DNA from: Saprospiraceae bacterium
GTDB taxonomy: Bacteria > Bacteroidota > Bacteroidia > Chitinophagales > Saprospiraceae
Direction: 5' to 3'
Assembly: GCA_016717265.1 (NCBI GenBank)
Contig: JADKFX010000001.1
Span: forward strand, 1,810,501 to 1,874,500
Length of the DNA: 64,000 nt
Made by a program: the position numbers and the translations under genes
Notes under the pieces: model-generated
What the model was told of the DNA's origin: nothing
Database searches by the model: none
What the model saw: the letters and a program-made list of their open reading frames with translations, nothing else
Shown: positions 17,626 to 24,857 of the stretch, in pieces
Layout of the letters: every line of letters starts with the position of its first letter
Position numbering within the stretch: position 1 is the first letter of the stretch

Positions 17626-18801
17626 TTAATCAAAAATGATCATTCGATTTATTTTTAGATGTTCAGTTGTTAATTGCAATAAAAAGATGCCGGAGCCGAT
17701 TATCGATTTTTTTAAAATAATGGGACTTGTCGTAGGTGTTTGTTGTTTATAAATTTGTTGGCCCAGGACATTAAAAACTTGCAAAGTTTGTAATGGTGAA
17801 TCCATGATTCCTGTAAATCGAATGTTTATTTCATCGGAAGATGGATTGGGATAAATCAACAGGGAAGAATCTTTTGCCTTACTTTCTGTCGAACTGATTC
17901 TGGATACAGATTTAAAAAATTCCCAGAAAAATTCAGCCTCAATCGGTGGATTTGGTATGTTGTTTAAATAATTTGTGCCATTAAAAAATTCATGTTCCAG
18001 TCCGTAAAAAATACTCCATCTGAAAAATGCAGGACTTGCCCCAGGTAATGGATCCGTAAACGTATAATTTATGTAATAAGAATTGGAATCTTTCTTAAAC
18101 GTCCAACTTAAACCCATAGAACCTAAATGGTTATCAATATTATTTGCATTCCATGCTAATGCAGTATCATTAAATGGACAGGGTCTTCCAAATCTTTCTG
18201 GAAAATTATGATCGTGTGTACCTCGAATGGCCCAGGTAGGAACCTTCGGATCCATCAGCATTGAATCTTTGGAATCCAAATTACCACTGCCACATCCAGC
18301 CGCGGCAAATATACCTGGCATTTTTATTGTCAATTTAGGTGCCATCGTACCTCCGCTTGAAAAACCGCAGGCATATATTTTTTTTGTATTGATGGGGATT
18401 ATCGTTGAAATAGTATCGATCATTTTATAAAAGAAAGGGATATCATCTCTTAATGTATCCCCTGGACATAAAACAGAAAGCGTATTGCCATGACTCCATT
18501 TTGTGCCTATCCCTTCAATAGTGCAATAAATGAGTGCAGTAGGAAAAACTACTATAAATTTTTCACGTTCTGCCACTTCCTTCCAACCAGATATATTGTA
18601 AAATTGCGGTCCGGATTGATTAGTACCGTGCAACATAAAGACCAGGGGATAGCCTCCAGCAGGTGGATTACCGGATGGTTTAAAAATTACCAATTCACGA
18701 TGTTCATTATTTATAAAAAGGTTTGCATCAATCCGTTCTTGTGCAATACTGTAATTAAAAAAAAGAAATAAGCAAATAATCGTAAAGTATTTAATTTCCA
18801 T
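17626..18801 (-). CDS. Secreted PHB-depolymerase-like esterase with T9SS tail, copy 1
   Basis: This 391-residue alpha/beta hydrolase resembles the PHB depolymerase/LpqC esterase group (carbohydrate esterase 1-like). It has a signal peptide (MEIKYFTIICLFLFFNYSIAQ), the oxyanion stretch GGYPLVFMLHGTN, the nucleophile elbow GFSSGG, an acidic residue in IRGTHDH and a late His in GLEHEFFNG. A T9SS sorting tail (IYPNPSSDEINIRF...) ends the protein. It is the last and most diverged of three tandem paralogs: the elbow is GFSSGGT here, against GFSNG in the other two. The substrate is unknown; plant cell-wall esters or polyesters are typical for relatives. Confidence 0.88.
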   Translation of the reverse strand: MEIKYFTIICLFLFFNYSIAQERIDANLFINNEHRELVIFKPSGNPPAGGYPLVFMLHGTNQSGPQFYNISGWKEVAEREKFIVVFPTALIYCTIEGIGTKWSHGNTLSVLCPGDTLRDDIPFFYKMIDTISTIIPINTKKIYACGFSSGGTMAPKLTIKMPGIFAAAGCGSGNLDSKDSMLMDPKVPTWAIRGTHDHNFPERFGRPCPFNDTALAWNANNIDNHLGSMGLSWTFKKDSNSYYINYTFTDPLPGASPAFFRWSIFYGLEHEFFNGTNYLNNIPNPPIEAEFFWEFFKSVSRISSTESKAKDSSLLIYPNPSSDEINIRFTGIMDSPLQTLQVFNVLGQQIYKQQTPTTSPIILKKSIIGSGIFLLQLTTEHLKINRMIIFD

Positions 18802-18822
18802 GATTAATAGTTATTTGTTTTT

Positions 18823-20007
18823 TTAATTGAAAATAATTTTATTTAAATATAACTGATGATCTGTTTGTATTGATAAAATGAACAATCCTATGCCTGTTTC
18901 AGATTTTTTTATTAGAAGTTCTGATGCATTGTTGTGTAAACCACTGATTCGTATTTTTCCAGAAGCATCCTGGAGTTTCCAAAAGTAATTTCCATGATGT
19001 TCAGGGATTGAAATTTGTACGATGTCTGAGGAAGGATTGGGAAATGCATGGACTGTCTGATTTAATTTTGAATGTTCTAAAGTTTTCACGACCACACTGG
19101 ATTTAAAAAATTCCCAAAACAATTTAGCGGCTTCCAACTTAAAATTTTTTCCATTTGGATACACATGGAACATATCATTAACCAATGTAAATCGATACAA
19201 TTGTCCGGTGTCTCCGGAATTACTTTCTTTAAAATCATAGCTGTGTGTGATGGCTGTTTCAAATTTTGTGAAATTTTGAGTGACACCCTGACAATCAATC
19301 ATTCGTTGAAGTGGTCTGTAAAAATAGACTAAAACCGAGTCATCTCCGAATGGAATTTCAGTGAAGGGGGGTCTTATTGATTTGTCATCTTTTGTTCCCA
19401 TCATGGCCCATACGGGAATGCGATGGACAGGCTTTGCAGAATCAGCTACTGGTAAAAAGGAGCCAGAGCCCGCACATGCGGCAAATACATCTCCCGCATC
19501 AATAGCTAGTTTATGAATCATTCCGCTTCCATTTGAAAAACCAGATGCAAAAATCATTGTTGGATTGACCGGAAACGTGTCTGCAATTTTTTTAGCCAAC
19601 AGTTTTAGAAAATTGACATCACTGATGTAGTTCTGTGGTGGTCCAGAACATGGGTTATCCGTTACTTGTCCGTTTACCCATCTTAAACCATGGGTTTCTA
19701 TACTATCATCCACATAACACCATCTTAAAGAAGTAGGAAAAACGGTGATAAAATTTTCTTGTTCGCCCAATTCTTTCCAACCAGAAATATCATAAAAGTA
19801 TTCACCATCCTGATTTGTGCCATGTAACATAAAAACAATGGGATATCCACCAATCGGTGGCGGGCTATTTGGTTTAACAACGATGCTTTCTCTAAGACGG
19901 CCTTCAGAAATTAGATTTATATCATAACGTGTTTGAGCAAAAAGACTTGCGAAGCAACTCAAATAAACAATACAACTGAGATTAAATTTCATATGATTCA
20001 GATTCAT
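18823..20007 (-). CDS. Secreted PHB-depolymerase-like esterase with T9SS tail, copy 2
   Basis: This 394-residue paralog of its two neighbours has the same layout: signal peptide, VFMLHGTNQDGEYFYDISGWKE, nucleophile motif GFSNGS, Asp in MGTKDD, His in NDMFHVYPNG and a T9SS tail starting AFPNPSSDIVQI. Its ATG overlaps the stop of copy 3 by one base (TAATG), which suggests translational coupling. A second ATG five codons later (product MKFNLSC...) gives a more usual signal peptide and may be the real start. Copies 2 and 3 are clearly closer to each other than to copy 1. Confidence 0.88.
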   Translation of the reverse strand: MNLNHMKFNLSCIVYLSCFASLFAQTRYDINLISEGRLRESIVVKPNSPPPIGGYPIVFMLHGTNQDGEYFYDISGWKELGEQENFITVFPTSLRWCYVDDSIETHGLRWVNGQVTDNPCSGPPQNYISDVNFLKLLAKKIADTFPVNPTMIFASGFSNGSGMIHKLAIDAGDVFAACAGSGSFLPVADSAKPVHRIPVWAMMGTKDDKSIRPPFTEIPFGDDSVLVYFYRPLQRMIDCQGVTQNFTKFETAITHSYDFKESNSGDTGQLYRFTLVNDMFHVYPNGKNFKLEAAKLFWEFFKSSVVVKTLEHSKLNQTVHAFPNPSSDIVQISIPEHHGNYFWKLQDASGKIRISGLHNNASELLIKKSETGIGLFILSIQTDHQLYLNKIIFN

Positions 20008-21176
20008 TAATTAAAAATAAGTTTTTGATTAAATGTGGTAGAGCCAAGGTCTGCTCGAAATAGGAATAAACCTGTTCCCAATTCTGATTTTTTGATTTGT
20101 ACTAACGCACCGTTTGATTGATTTCCATTTAAACGTAAAATACCTTGCGTGTCATAAAGACTCCAATTATATTTTCCGTGATATTCAGGAATTGAAATCG
20201 TGACAAGTTCACTTGAAGGATTTGGATAGGCATGGATCCTAATAGATCCAGGATTTTGATGCTCGGTTGCCACTGTTACCGAACGTTTAAAAAACTCCCA
20301 GAATATTCTAGGTGCACTTACAGGATAATTTGCCCCATTGGGATATTCATGCACCATGCCTTTTAGCAAGGTGAAGATATAGGGTTTGGAAATTTCACCA
20401 GCTAAACTTTTTGAGAACTGATAAGTGTGTGCGCTATCCTTTTCAATTTTAATAAATGCGGTATCCAATCCCTGACAAACCAAAGCCCGGTTGAGTGAAC
20501 TTTTTAAATAGCCTAAGATCGAATCGCCACCAAATGGCAATTCATTAAATGGGGGAACAATAAACCGGTCATCCAGGGTTCCTACCATTAACCATATTGG
20601 TATTCTATTTAGTGGACGAGCAGAATCTCCAACCGTCAAATTTGCACTAGTTCCTGCAACAGCAGCAAAAACATCCCCGGCATCGATAGCCAGTTTGTGG
20701 ATCATCGAACAACCATTCGAAAAACCGGAGCAGAAAATCATAGATTGATTTACAGAAAAGGTATCAGAAATTCGCTTGGCAAGTATTTTTAAAAATTTTA
20801 CATCATCTACATAATCCTGAGGTGGACCGGCACATGGGAAATCCGTAACATTTCCATTTACCCAACGGGTATTGTTTTTCTCAATACCATCTTCCACAAA
20901 GCACCAACTCAAAGAAGATGGAAAGACAGTTATAAAATTTTCTTCTTCTCCAACTTCTTTCCAGCCTGATAAATTATAAAATTTTTCACCATCTCCACTG
21001 GTGCCATGTAACATAAAAATAACCGGATAACCACCAGGTGGTGGTGCTGAACTGGGAATTACAATGATGCTCTCGCGCATTCGGCCATCTACAGGAAATT
21101 GAACATCGAAACGACGTTGACTATATACCTGAAACAGGCTTATTAAAATAAATACGATGGTAAAATTTCTTTTCAT
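20007..21176 (-). CDS. Secreted PHB-depolymerase-like esterase with T9SS tail, copy 3 (first in operon)
   Basis: This 389-residue protein is first in transcription order of the three tandem esterases. It has a signal peptide (MKRNFTIVFILISLFQVYSQ), an oxyanion region (VIFMLHGTSGDG), nucleophile Ser153 in GFSNGC, Asp202 in VGTLDD and a His in KGMVHEYPNG. The T9SS tail starts AYPNPSSELVTI. The conserved Trp and Cys residues around WCFVEDGIEK...PCAGPPQDY are shared with copy 2 and missing from copy 1. All three would be delivered to the cell surface by T9SS. The shared operon suggests related ester substrates. Confidence 0.88.
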   Translation of the reverse strand: MKRNFTIVFILISLFQVYSQRRFDVQFPVDGRMRESIIVIPSSAPPPGGYPVIFMLHGTSGDGEKFYNLSGWKEVGEEENFITVFPSSLSWCFVEDGIEKNNTRWVNGNVTDFPCAGPPQDYVDDVKFLKILAKRISDTFSVNQSMIFCSGFSNGCSMIHKLAIDAGDVFAAVAGTSANLTVGDSARPLNRIPIWLMVGTLDDRFIVPPFNELPFGGDSILGYLKSSLNRALVCQGLDTAFIKIEKDSAHTYQFSKSLAGEISKPYIFTLLKGMVHEYPNGANYPVSAPRIFWEFFKRSVTVATEHQNPGSIRIHAYPNPSSELVTISIPEYHGKYNWSLYDTQGILRLNGNQSNGALVQIKKSELGTGLFLFRADLGSTTFNQKLIFN

Positions 21177-21419
21177 ATATATTTTTTTAATGATACAAAT
21201 TTAGACTTAAATAAGAGCGATGCTTTCACCCCAAAGGGTGATTTGTTTTAGTTTTTTCAATATCACCCTGAAGGGTTATAGCAAACCTGTTACCTCAAAC
21301 TATCTCTGGATTCAGATTTTAAGCCATATTGAAACAGTTAAAAAAAATAAGCCTTCCGATTTTTTGTTGCTGCCTTTTGTTTTTTAGAACATAAGCTCAG
21401 AATCAATTGCACCATCAGA

Positions 21420-22020
21420 CTGTTTTCAATTAGAATCGATCGCTATGAAAATGATTGCCAACAGTCCGGAAAATGCACAGTCGGCATTGTATATAATGGA
21501 TTAGCTATTATCAAAAGCATAAACCATCCAAACTGGAAAATTTATGCAATGTTTACCTTACAAAGGCATAATTCGAAGGAGACAAAGCGGAAGATGCCGG
21601 TCAAATTTTAACTAAACTGATCCATAAATCGGATTCCTATTCGGAAGCCATGTCATTAAAGATACTCGTGGCTATTGATTTTAAAAATGGACGATTTTTT
21701 GCTTCCACTGTCAAGATTCGAACCGCGATGGTCCTGGCAAAAGCAAACCAAGAGGAAACATTAATGACTCCCCTCGAAATTTCATTATCAAATTTGCAAA
21801 CAGCAACCATGTGCAAATTACAGAACTCGATCTGCAAAAAATAAATTCCCAATTGTTGAGTCCATTGTCTTAAAGAGAATATGAAGTATTGTTTTTAATT
21901 TTTGCCGGTAAAACCTATCAGCAAATCAGCCAGGACTTGTTTATTTCAATAAATACCCTAAAAAGACATATTAACAATGCTTACATATAACTACTTGTAC
22001 AATCGCTATTAAGATATGGA
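21420..22020 (+). pseudogene. Decayed histidine kinase/response regulator pair, fused by internal deletion
   Basis: Three-frame reading gives pieces that match the intact two-component pair at 35394-38119. First come ESIAMKMIANSPENAQSAL and then AIDFKNGRFFASTVKIRTAM (about 21660-21730), which match the N-terminal TPR part of the kinase (SIEFQNGHFYRSTVSYRSAM). The next residues, TLMTPLEISLSN, and then a stretch ending in ISINTLKRHINNAY, match the linker and LuxR-type helix-turn-helix of the regulator (LTTLEISLAN, ISINTLKRHINNAY). The kinase core and the receiver domain are missing between them. In-frame stops (for example TAA where the intact regulator has Asp in LSDRE) and frameshifts show decay. 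The order, kinase then regulator, matches the intact operon. Confidence 0.75.
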
Positions 22021-22119
22021 GGGAATTGATAAAAATAAATTAATAAGAATACTTTAGGCATCCATTTGTAATTTGGAGAACTCTTATCCGAAGGCTGTAT
22101 TGAAGGTTACCTCCATACA

Positions 22120-22233
22120 ATGAATCAAATGAATTGTATTTTATTTGTTTGCTATGGGTTTTTACAAATTGCAACTTCCAATGGGTTGCTTGCACAAAAC
22201 TGTCCCAACATGTTGCAGGATTGTGGTGTTTGA
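22120..22233 (+). pseudogene. Possible N-terminal remnant of a secreted protein
   Basis: A 37-codon frame begins with a plausible signal peptide (MNQMNCILFVCYGFLQIATS) followed by NGLLAQNCPNMLQDCGV and a stop. The start of a secreted protein followed at once by a stop, next to another gene relic, suggests a remnant. It could also be chance. Confidence 0.25.
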
Positions 22234-22352
22234 GTAACAGATTGCCGGATACCTGAATTCATAGTTTAGTATAATATTAAAAATAAGACATTCATTCACA
22301 GTCGATTAGTATTTAATTTTATTTTTAGTTCGTCAATTTACCAGAAATAGCG

Positions 22353-22360
22353 TAACTTTG
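22353..22360 (+). promoter_or_regulatory. Likely -7 promoter element of the tRNA-fMet array
   Basis: TAACTTTG matches TAnnTTTG exactly and ends 11 bases before the first tRNA-like copy. The intact tRNA lies 200 bases further on with no such element directly before it, so one transcript through both partial copies and the intact gene is inferred. Confidence 0.5.
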
Positions 22361-22370
22361 CACCCTCATA

Positions 22371-22470
22371 TCGCGGAGTGGAGCAGTTGGTAGCTCGTTG
22401 GGCTCATATCCGCCAGCTGGCGGACGAAGGTTCGAGTTAGGTTTAAAAGTTAAACTTGAAAATAAATAAA
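22371..22470 (+). repeat. 100-bp tandem repeat unit 1, pseudo-tRNA with palindrome
   Basis: Bases 22372-22407 are identical to the first 36 bases of the intact initiator tRNA, up to and including the CAT anticodon. The 3' side of the anticodon stem is replaced by the perfect 16-bp palindrome TCCGCCAGCTGGCGGA (22409-22424). A T-loop-like CGAAGGTTCGAGT follows, and then unrelated AT-rich sequence. The acceptor stem 3' strand is missing, so it cannot fold into a normal tRNA. Unit 2 follows directly and is identical over all 100 bases. Confidence 0.9.
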
Positions 22471-22570
22471 TCGCGGAGTGGAGCAGTTGGTAGCTCGTTG
22501 GGCTCATATCCGCCAGCTGGCGGACGAAGGTTCGAGTTAGGTTTAAAAGTTAAACTTGAAAATAAATAAA
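22471..22570 (+). repeat. 100-bp tandem repeat unit 2, pseudo-tRNA with palindrome
   Basis: Identical base for base to the preceding 100-bp unit, with its palindrome at 22509-22524. It abuts the intact initiator tRNA gene, whose 5' half continues the same 100-bp phase, so the array reads partial copy, partial copy, intact gene. The identity suggests recent duplication or active homogenisation. Confidence 0.9.
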
Positions 22571-22571
22571 T

Positions 22572-22644
<73 letters not shown>

Positions 22645-22651
22645 CAAATTT

Positions 22652-22682
22652 AAAAGCCGGTCTAAATAGCCGGCTTTTTTTT
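22652..22682 (+). terminator. Terminator of the initiator tRNA gene
   Basis: Hairpin AAAGCCGG TCTAAATA GCCGGCTTT followed by a run of eight T. The ATG of the GIY-YIG gene follows the last T directly, so expression of that gene would need read-through or its own start signal. Confidence 0.85.
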
Positions 22683-22955
22683 ATGGATTATCCATTCACA
22701 GTTTATGTTTTATATTCATCCAGGTATGATAAGATTTACATTGGATATACCAATCATTTAATTTTTCGTTTTCAATCACACAATCAGTATAGTACTAAAG
22801 ACTGGACTAAAAATTTCAGACCTTGGTTTGTTGTTTACACTGAAATATTTTCTACAAAAGCAGAAGCATTTCAGAGAGAAAAGGAATTAAAATCCTACCA
22901 GGGAAGGCAATTTATTAGAAATCAATGCATTCCAATTTACTTTTCAAAAGAATGA
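22683..22955 (+). CDS. GIY-YIG domain protein, putative endonuclease (UPF0213-like)
   Basis: This 90-residue single-domain protein starts at the ATG of MDYPFTVYVLYSS. The GIY-YIG signature reads VYVLYSSRYDKIYIGYTN, and the catalytic Arg is likely in LIFRFQSHN. A Glu-containing helix follows in AEAFQREKELKSYQGRQFI. Small proteins of this family resemble the nuclease domain of UvrC and homing endonucleases, but their cellular role is not settled. The ATG lies directly after the tRNA terminator T-run, and the gene sits between two copies of the tRNA 3' end. The frame is open further upstream into the tRNA, but that part is tRNA sequence. Confidence 0.85.
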   Translation: MDYPFTVYVLYSSRYDKIYIGYTNHLIFRFQSHNQYSTKDWTKNFRPWFVVYTEIFSTKAEAFQREKELKSYQGRQFIRNQCIPIYFSKE

Positions 22956-22963
22956 ATAGTGAA

Positions 22964-23040
22964 GGCTCATATCCGCCGGCTGGCGGACGTAGGTTCCCTG
23001 CCTGCCCGACAATGTCAGGCAGGGAGTCCTGCCTCCGCCA
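22964..23040 (+). pseudogene. Partial tRNA-fMet 3' half with two palindromic insertions
   Basis: The fragment starts at GGCTCAT of the anticodon region and ends at the CTCCGCCA acceptor strand. The palindrome TCCGCCGGCTGGCGGA (22972-22987, one asymmetric position) sits at the same site as in the two 100-bp units. A second palindromic segment of 27 bases splits the T-loop between TTC and GAG. No 5' half is present, so it cannot make a tRNA. Confidence 0.8.
22997..23023. repeat. 27-bp palindromic element inserted in a tRNA T-loop
   Basis: The segment begins CCTGCCTG and ends CAGGCAGG, with inner arms GACA/TGTC, so it can fold into a long hairpin. Compared with the intact tRNA (GTAGGTTC|GAGTCCT) the insertion is clean, with no base lost and no target duplication. 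It may be a member of a dispersed small palindrome family. Confidence 0.65.
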
Positions 23041-23047
23041 CAAATTC

Positions 23048-23072
23048 AAAAGCCGGTCTAAATAGCCGGCTT
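23048..23072 (+). terminator. Second copy of the tRNA-fMet terminator hairpin
   Basis: The hairpin AAAGCCGG TCTAAATA GCCGGCTT is repeated exactly, but the T-run is broken (TTGTTTG), so termination is probably weaker than at the first copy. Confidence 0.6.
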
Positions 23073-23076
23073 GTTT

Positions 23077-23150
23077 GTAGCAGAAGCTCAACAAATTTTC
23101 AGGCAGAAACAAGATTAAAAGCTTGGTCTTATAAGCACCTTGCTTGCTAT
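23077..23150 (+). pseudogene. Possible remnant of a second GIY-YIG gene 3' end
   Basis: AGCAGAAGC followed by TTTCAGGCAGAAACAAGATT parallels AGCAGAAGC followed by TTTCAGAGAGAAAAGGAATT in the 3' part of the GIY-YIG gene (AEAFQREKELK). It lies at the equivalent place after the second terminator copy. Stops break it, and the match is short, so it is tentative. Confidence 0.35.
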
Positions 23151-23362
23151 ACAAAATCCTTATTCTTCATTCTGATGCAGACTCCCGAAACAATAAAAGC
23201 CTTATTGGGTCATAGATTTGTCGAAGTTATTAAATCCTCAAAATTGACTACTTTGTAACTTGTTTAGTGTTTTGGGTTACATTTTATTGGAATTCAAAAT
23301 ATATGTATGAAAATCAGGTGGTATTTCAATATTGTTAAACTAACTATTTTTATGGTATATCT

Positions 23363-23995
23363 ATGAGTAGAATTCTCGAGGCGTTTTTTGGTAGAGATTC
23401 CAGCAAAGTCAATAGTAAATATTCGGACAATGCTACTTTATATAATGGCTTGAAAAATGAAGATGGTTTTGCGATTCGTTTTTTATACTCAAAATGTTCT
23501 GCTACAATTTATAAATTGGGAAAGCAGTATAATCTTACAGATGAAGATATTGAAGAACTAATTTGTGATTGTATTACTTTATTACTTTTGAAAATTAGAG
23601 AGGGTAGTTATGTCTTCCAACAGAATAATCCAGCCTCCTATGTGATTGAAGTAGCTAAAAATAAAGTTCGGAATTATAGCCTCAAAGAATCTAAAAACCA
23701 AAGTTTTGACTTAGATGCGGTTGCTGAACCATTCTTTGAAATGGATTATATGGGAAGCGAAAATGAAGACTTAATTAATAAATTATTATTGAAATTAGAT
23801 AGTAATTGTCAAAAATTAATACGTTTAAAATATTTATACGAATATAAAGATACCGAGATTATTAATACTGGATTGACTCAGTATTCAACGGTTGATGCGC
23901 TTAAAAATCATAGATCTAAATGCATGAGAAAGTTAGTAGAATTGACGCAAAATAAATCCTTAAATAATATTAGAAATGAACAATCAAGAGGATAA
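23363..23995 (+). CDS. ECF-like RNA polymerase sigma factor
   Basis: This 210-residue protein has the look of a sigma-70 family factor with regions 2 and 4. The region 2-like helix contains DEDIEELICDCITLLLLKIREG and PASYVIEVAKNKVRNY. A C-terminal helix-turn-helix-like segment is DSNCQKLIRLKYLYEYKDTEI...ALKNHRSKCMRKL. It overlaps the next gene by 20 bases, the usual coupling with an anti-sigma-like partner. Its regulon is unknown; the divergent and convergent genes nearby are candidate targets. Confidence 0.82.
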   Translation: MSRILEAFFGRDSSKVNSKYSDNATLYNGLKNEDGFAIRFLYSKCSATIYKLGKQYNLTDEDIEELICDCITLLLLKIREGSYVFQQNNPASYVIEVAKNKVRNYSLKESKNQSFDLDAVAEPFFEMDYMGSENEDLINKLLLKLDSNCQKLIRLKYLYEYKDTEIINTGLTQYSTVDALKNHRSKCMRKLVELTQNKSLNNIRNEQSRG

Positions 23996-24857
23996 AATAG
24001 AGGCTTATTTATTGGGACAAATGACGGATTCAGAAAAGCAGGAATTTGAAAATGAATTGAAAACTAATCAGGATTTAGCCCGTTTAGTGGATCAACATAA
24101 AGCAATTATAAAGAGATTAGAGGCGTACCGTATTAATACTAAAGTTAAATCGATCTTAGAATATAATTCACAACAAAATATTATTCTAAACTTAAAGCGG
24201 ATTATAGGAATCGCTGCATCTTTTCTGATTGTCATTTTAGGATCTTGGTTTTTTATTTTTAGAAAGGATTCCATAGGAAATGGACAAATGGCTCAGGAAA
24301 ATATAAATCAAAATCAACAGAAAACAGATAGTCTGAGTATTAAAAACAACTCAATGGATACTATTGAGAATTTAGCTTCCATTGAAAAGCTTCCTATTGA
24401 AAGTCCATCAACTGAAATTATTGAAAGAAGGAAAATTGCCTCGGTGTTTATAATTATGCCTATGCTGGCCAATTTAAGGGAACTAGAGAATCAAGATAGT
24501 ACAAATGTTTTGGACCCTTTTGATTTGGCAAAGGCTGAGTTTAAAATTCAAAATTATAAGGAAGTCCTTAGCTATCTTGATAATTTAAAAATTCCTAAGG
24601 ATGATGAAGAGTTGCTTTTTATCCGAGCAATCTCTTATTTTAAAATGGGTATATATTATAAGGCAACAGTTGATTTTAATTTGCTAAAACGAAGTTATCA
24701 GTTTAAAGCTGAAGCAGATTTTAATTTCATGCTTTGTCAACTAGCTCAAAACAATATTCAAGCAACGAAGCAATTGATTAATTCCATGATTGACGATCAA
24801 GATTTTCAATTCAGAGATCAAGCCATTGCACTAAAATCTAAGATTAATTTAGAATAG
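23976..24857 (+). CDS. Single-pass membrane protein, probable anti-sigma factor with TPR-like outer domain
   Basis: This 293-residue protein starts with a cytoplasmic-looking domain (EAYLLGQMTDSEKQEFENEL...) of the kind found in many Bacteroidota sigma-factor partners. One hydrophobic segment follows at residues 75-95 (IIGIAASFLIVILGSWFFIF), then a Gln/Asn/Ser-rich linker and a C-terminal helical region (about 183-290) with a TPR-like pattern. It overlaps the sigma gene by 20 bases. I infer that the N-terminal part binds the sigma factor and the outer domain senses a partner. The gene overlaps the convergent CHAT gene by 14 bases at their 3' ends. No zinc-finger HxxxCxxC motif is present. Confidence 0.7.
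   Translation: MNNQEDKIEAYLLGQMTDSEKQEFENELKTNQDLARLVDQHKAIIKRLEAYRINTKVKSILEYNSQQNIILNLKRIIGIAASFLIVILGSWFFIFRKDSIGNGQMAQENINQNQQKTDSLSIKNNSMDTIENLASIEKLPIESPSTEIIERRKIASVFIIMPMLANLRELENQDSTNVLDPFDLAKAEFKIQNYKEVLSYLDNLKIPKDDEELLFIRAISYFKMGIYYKATVDFNLLKRSYQFKAEADFNFMLCQLAQNNIQATKQLINSMIDDQDFQFRDQAIALKSKINLE

Noticed and set aside
21225..21278. CACCC...GGGTG short inverted repeats upstream of the esterase cluster as an operator
   Set aside because: Two loosely similar copies only; a similar motif near 38170 suggests a dispersed repeat and no regulator can be tied to it.
22959..23258. 99-codon open frame over the second tRNA fragment
   Set aside because: It reads through tRNA, palindrome and terminator sequence; the composition does not look like a protein and no start signal was found.
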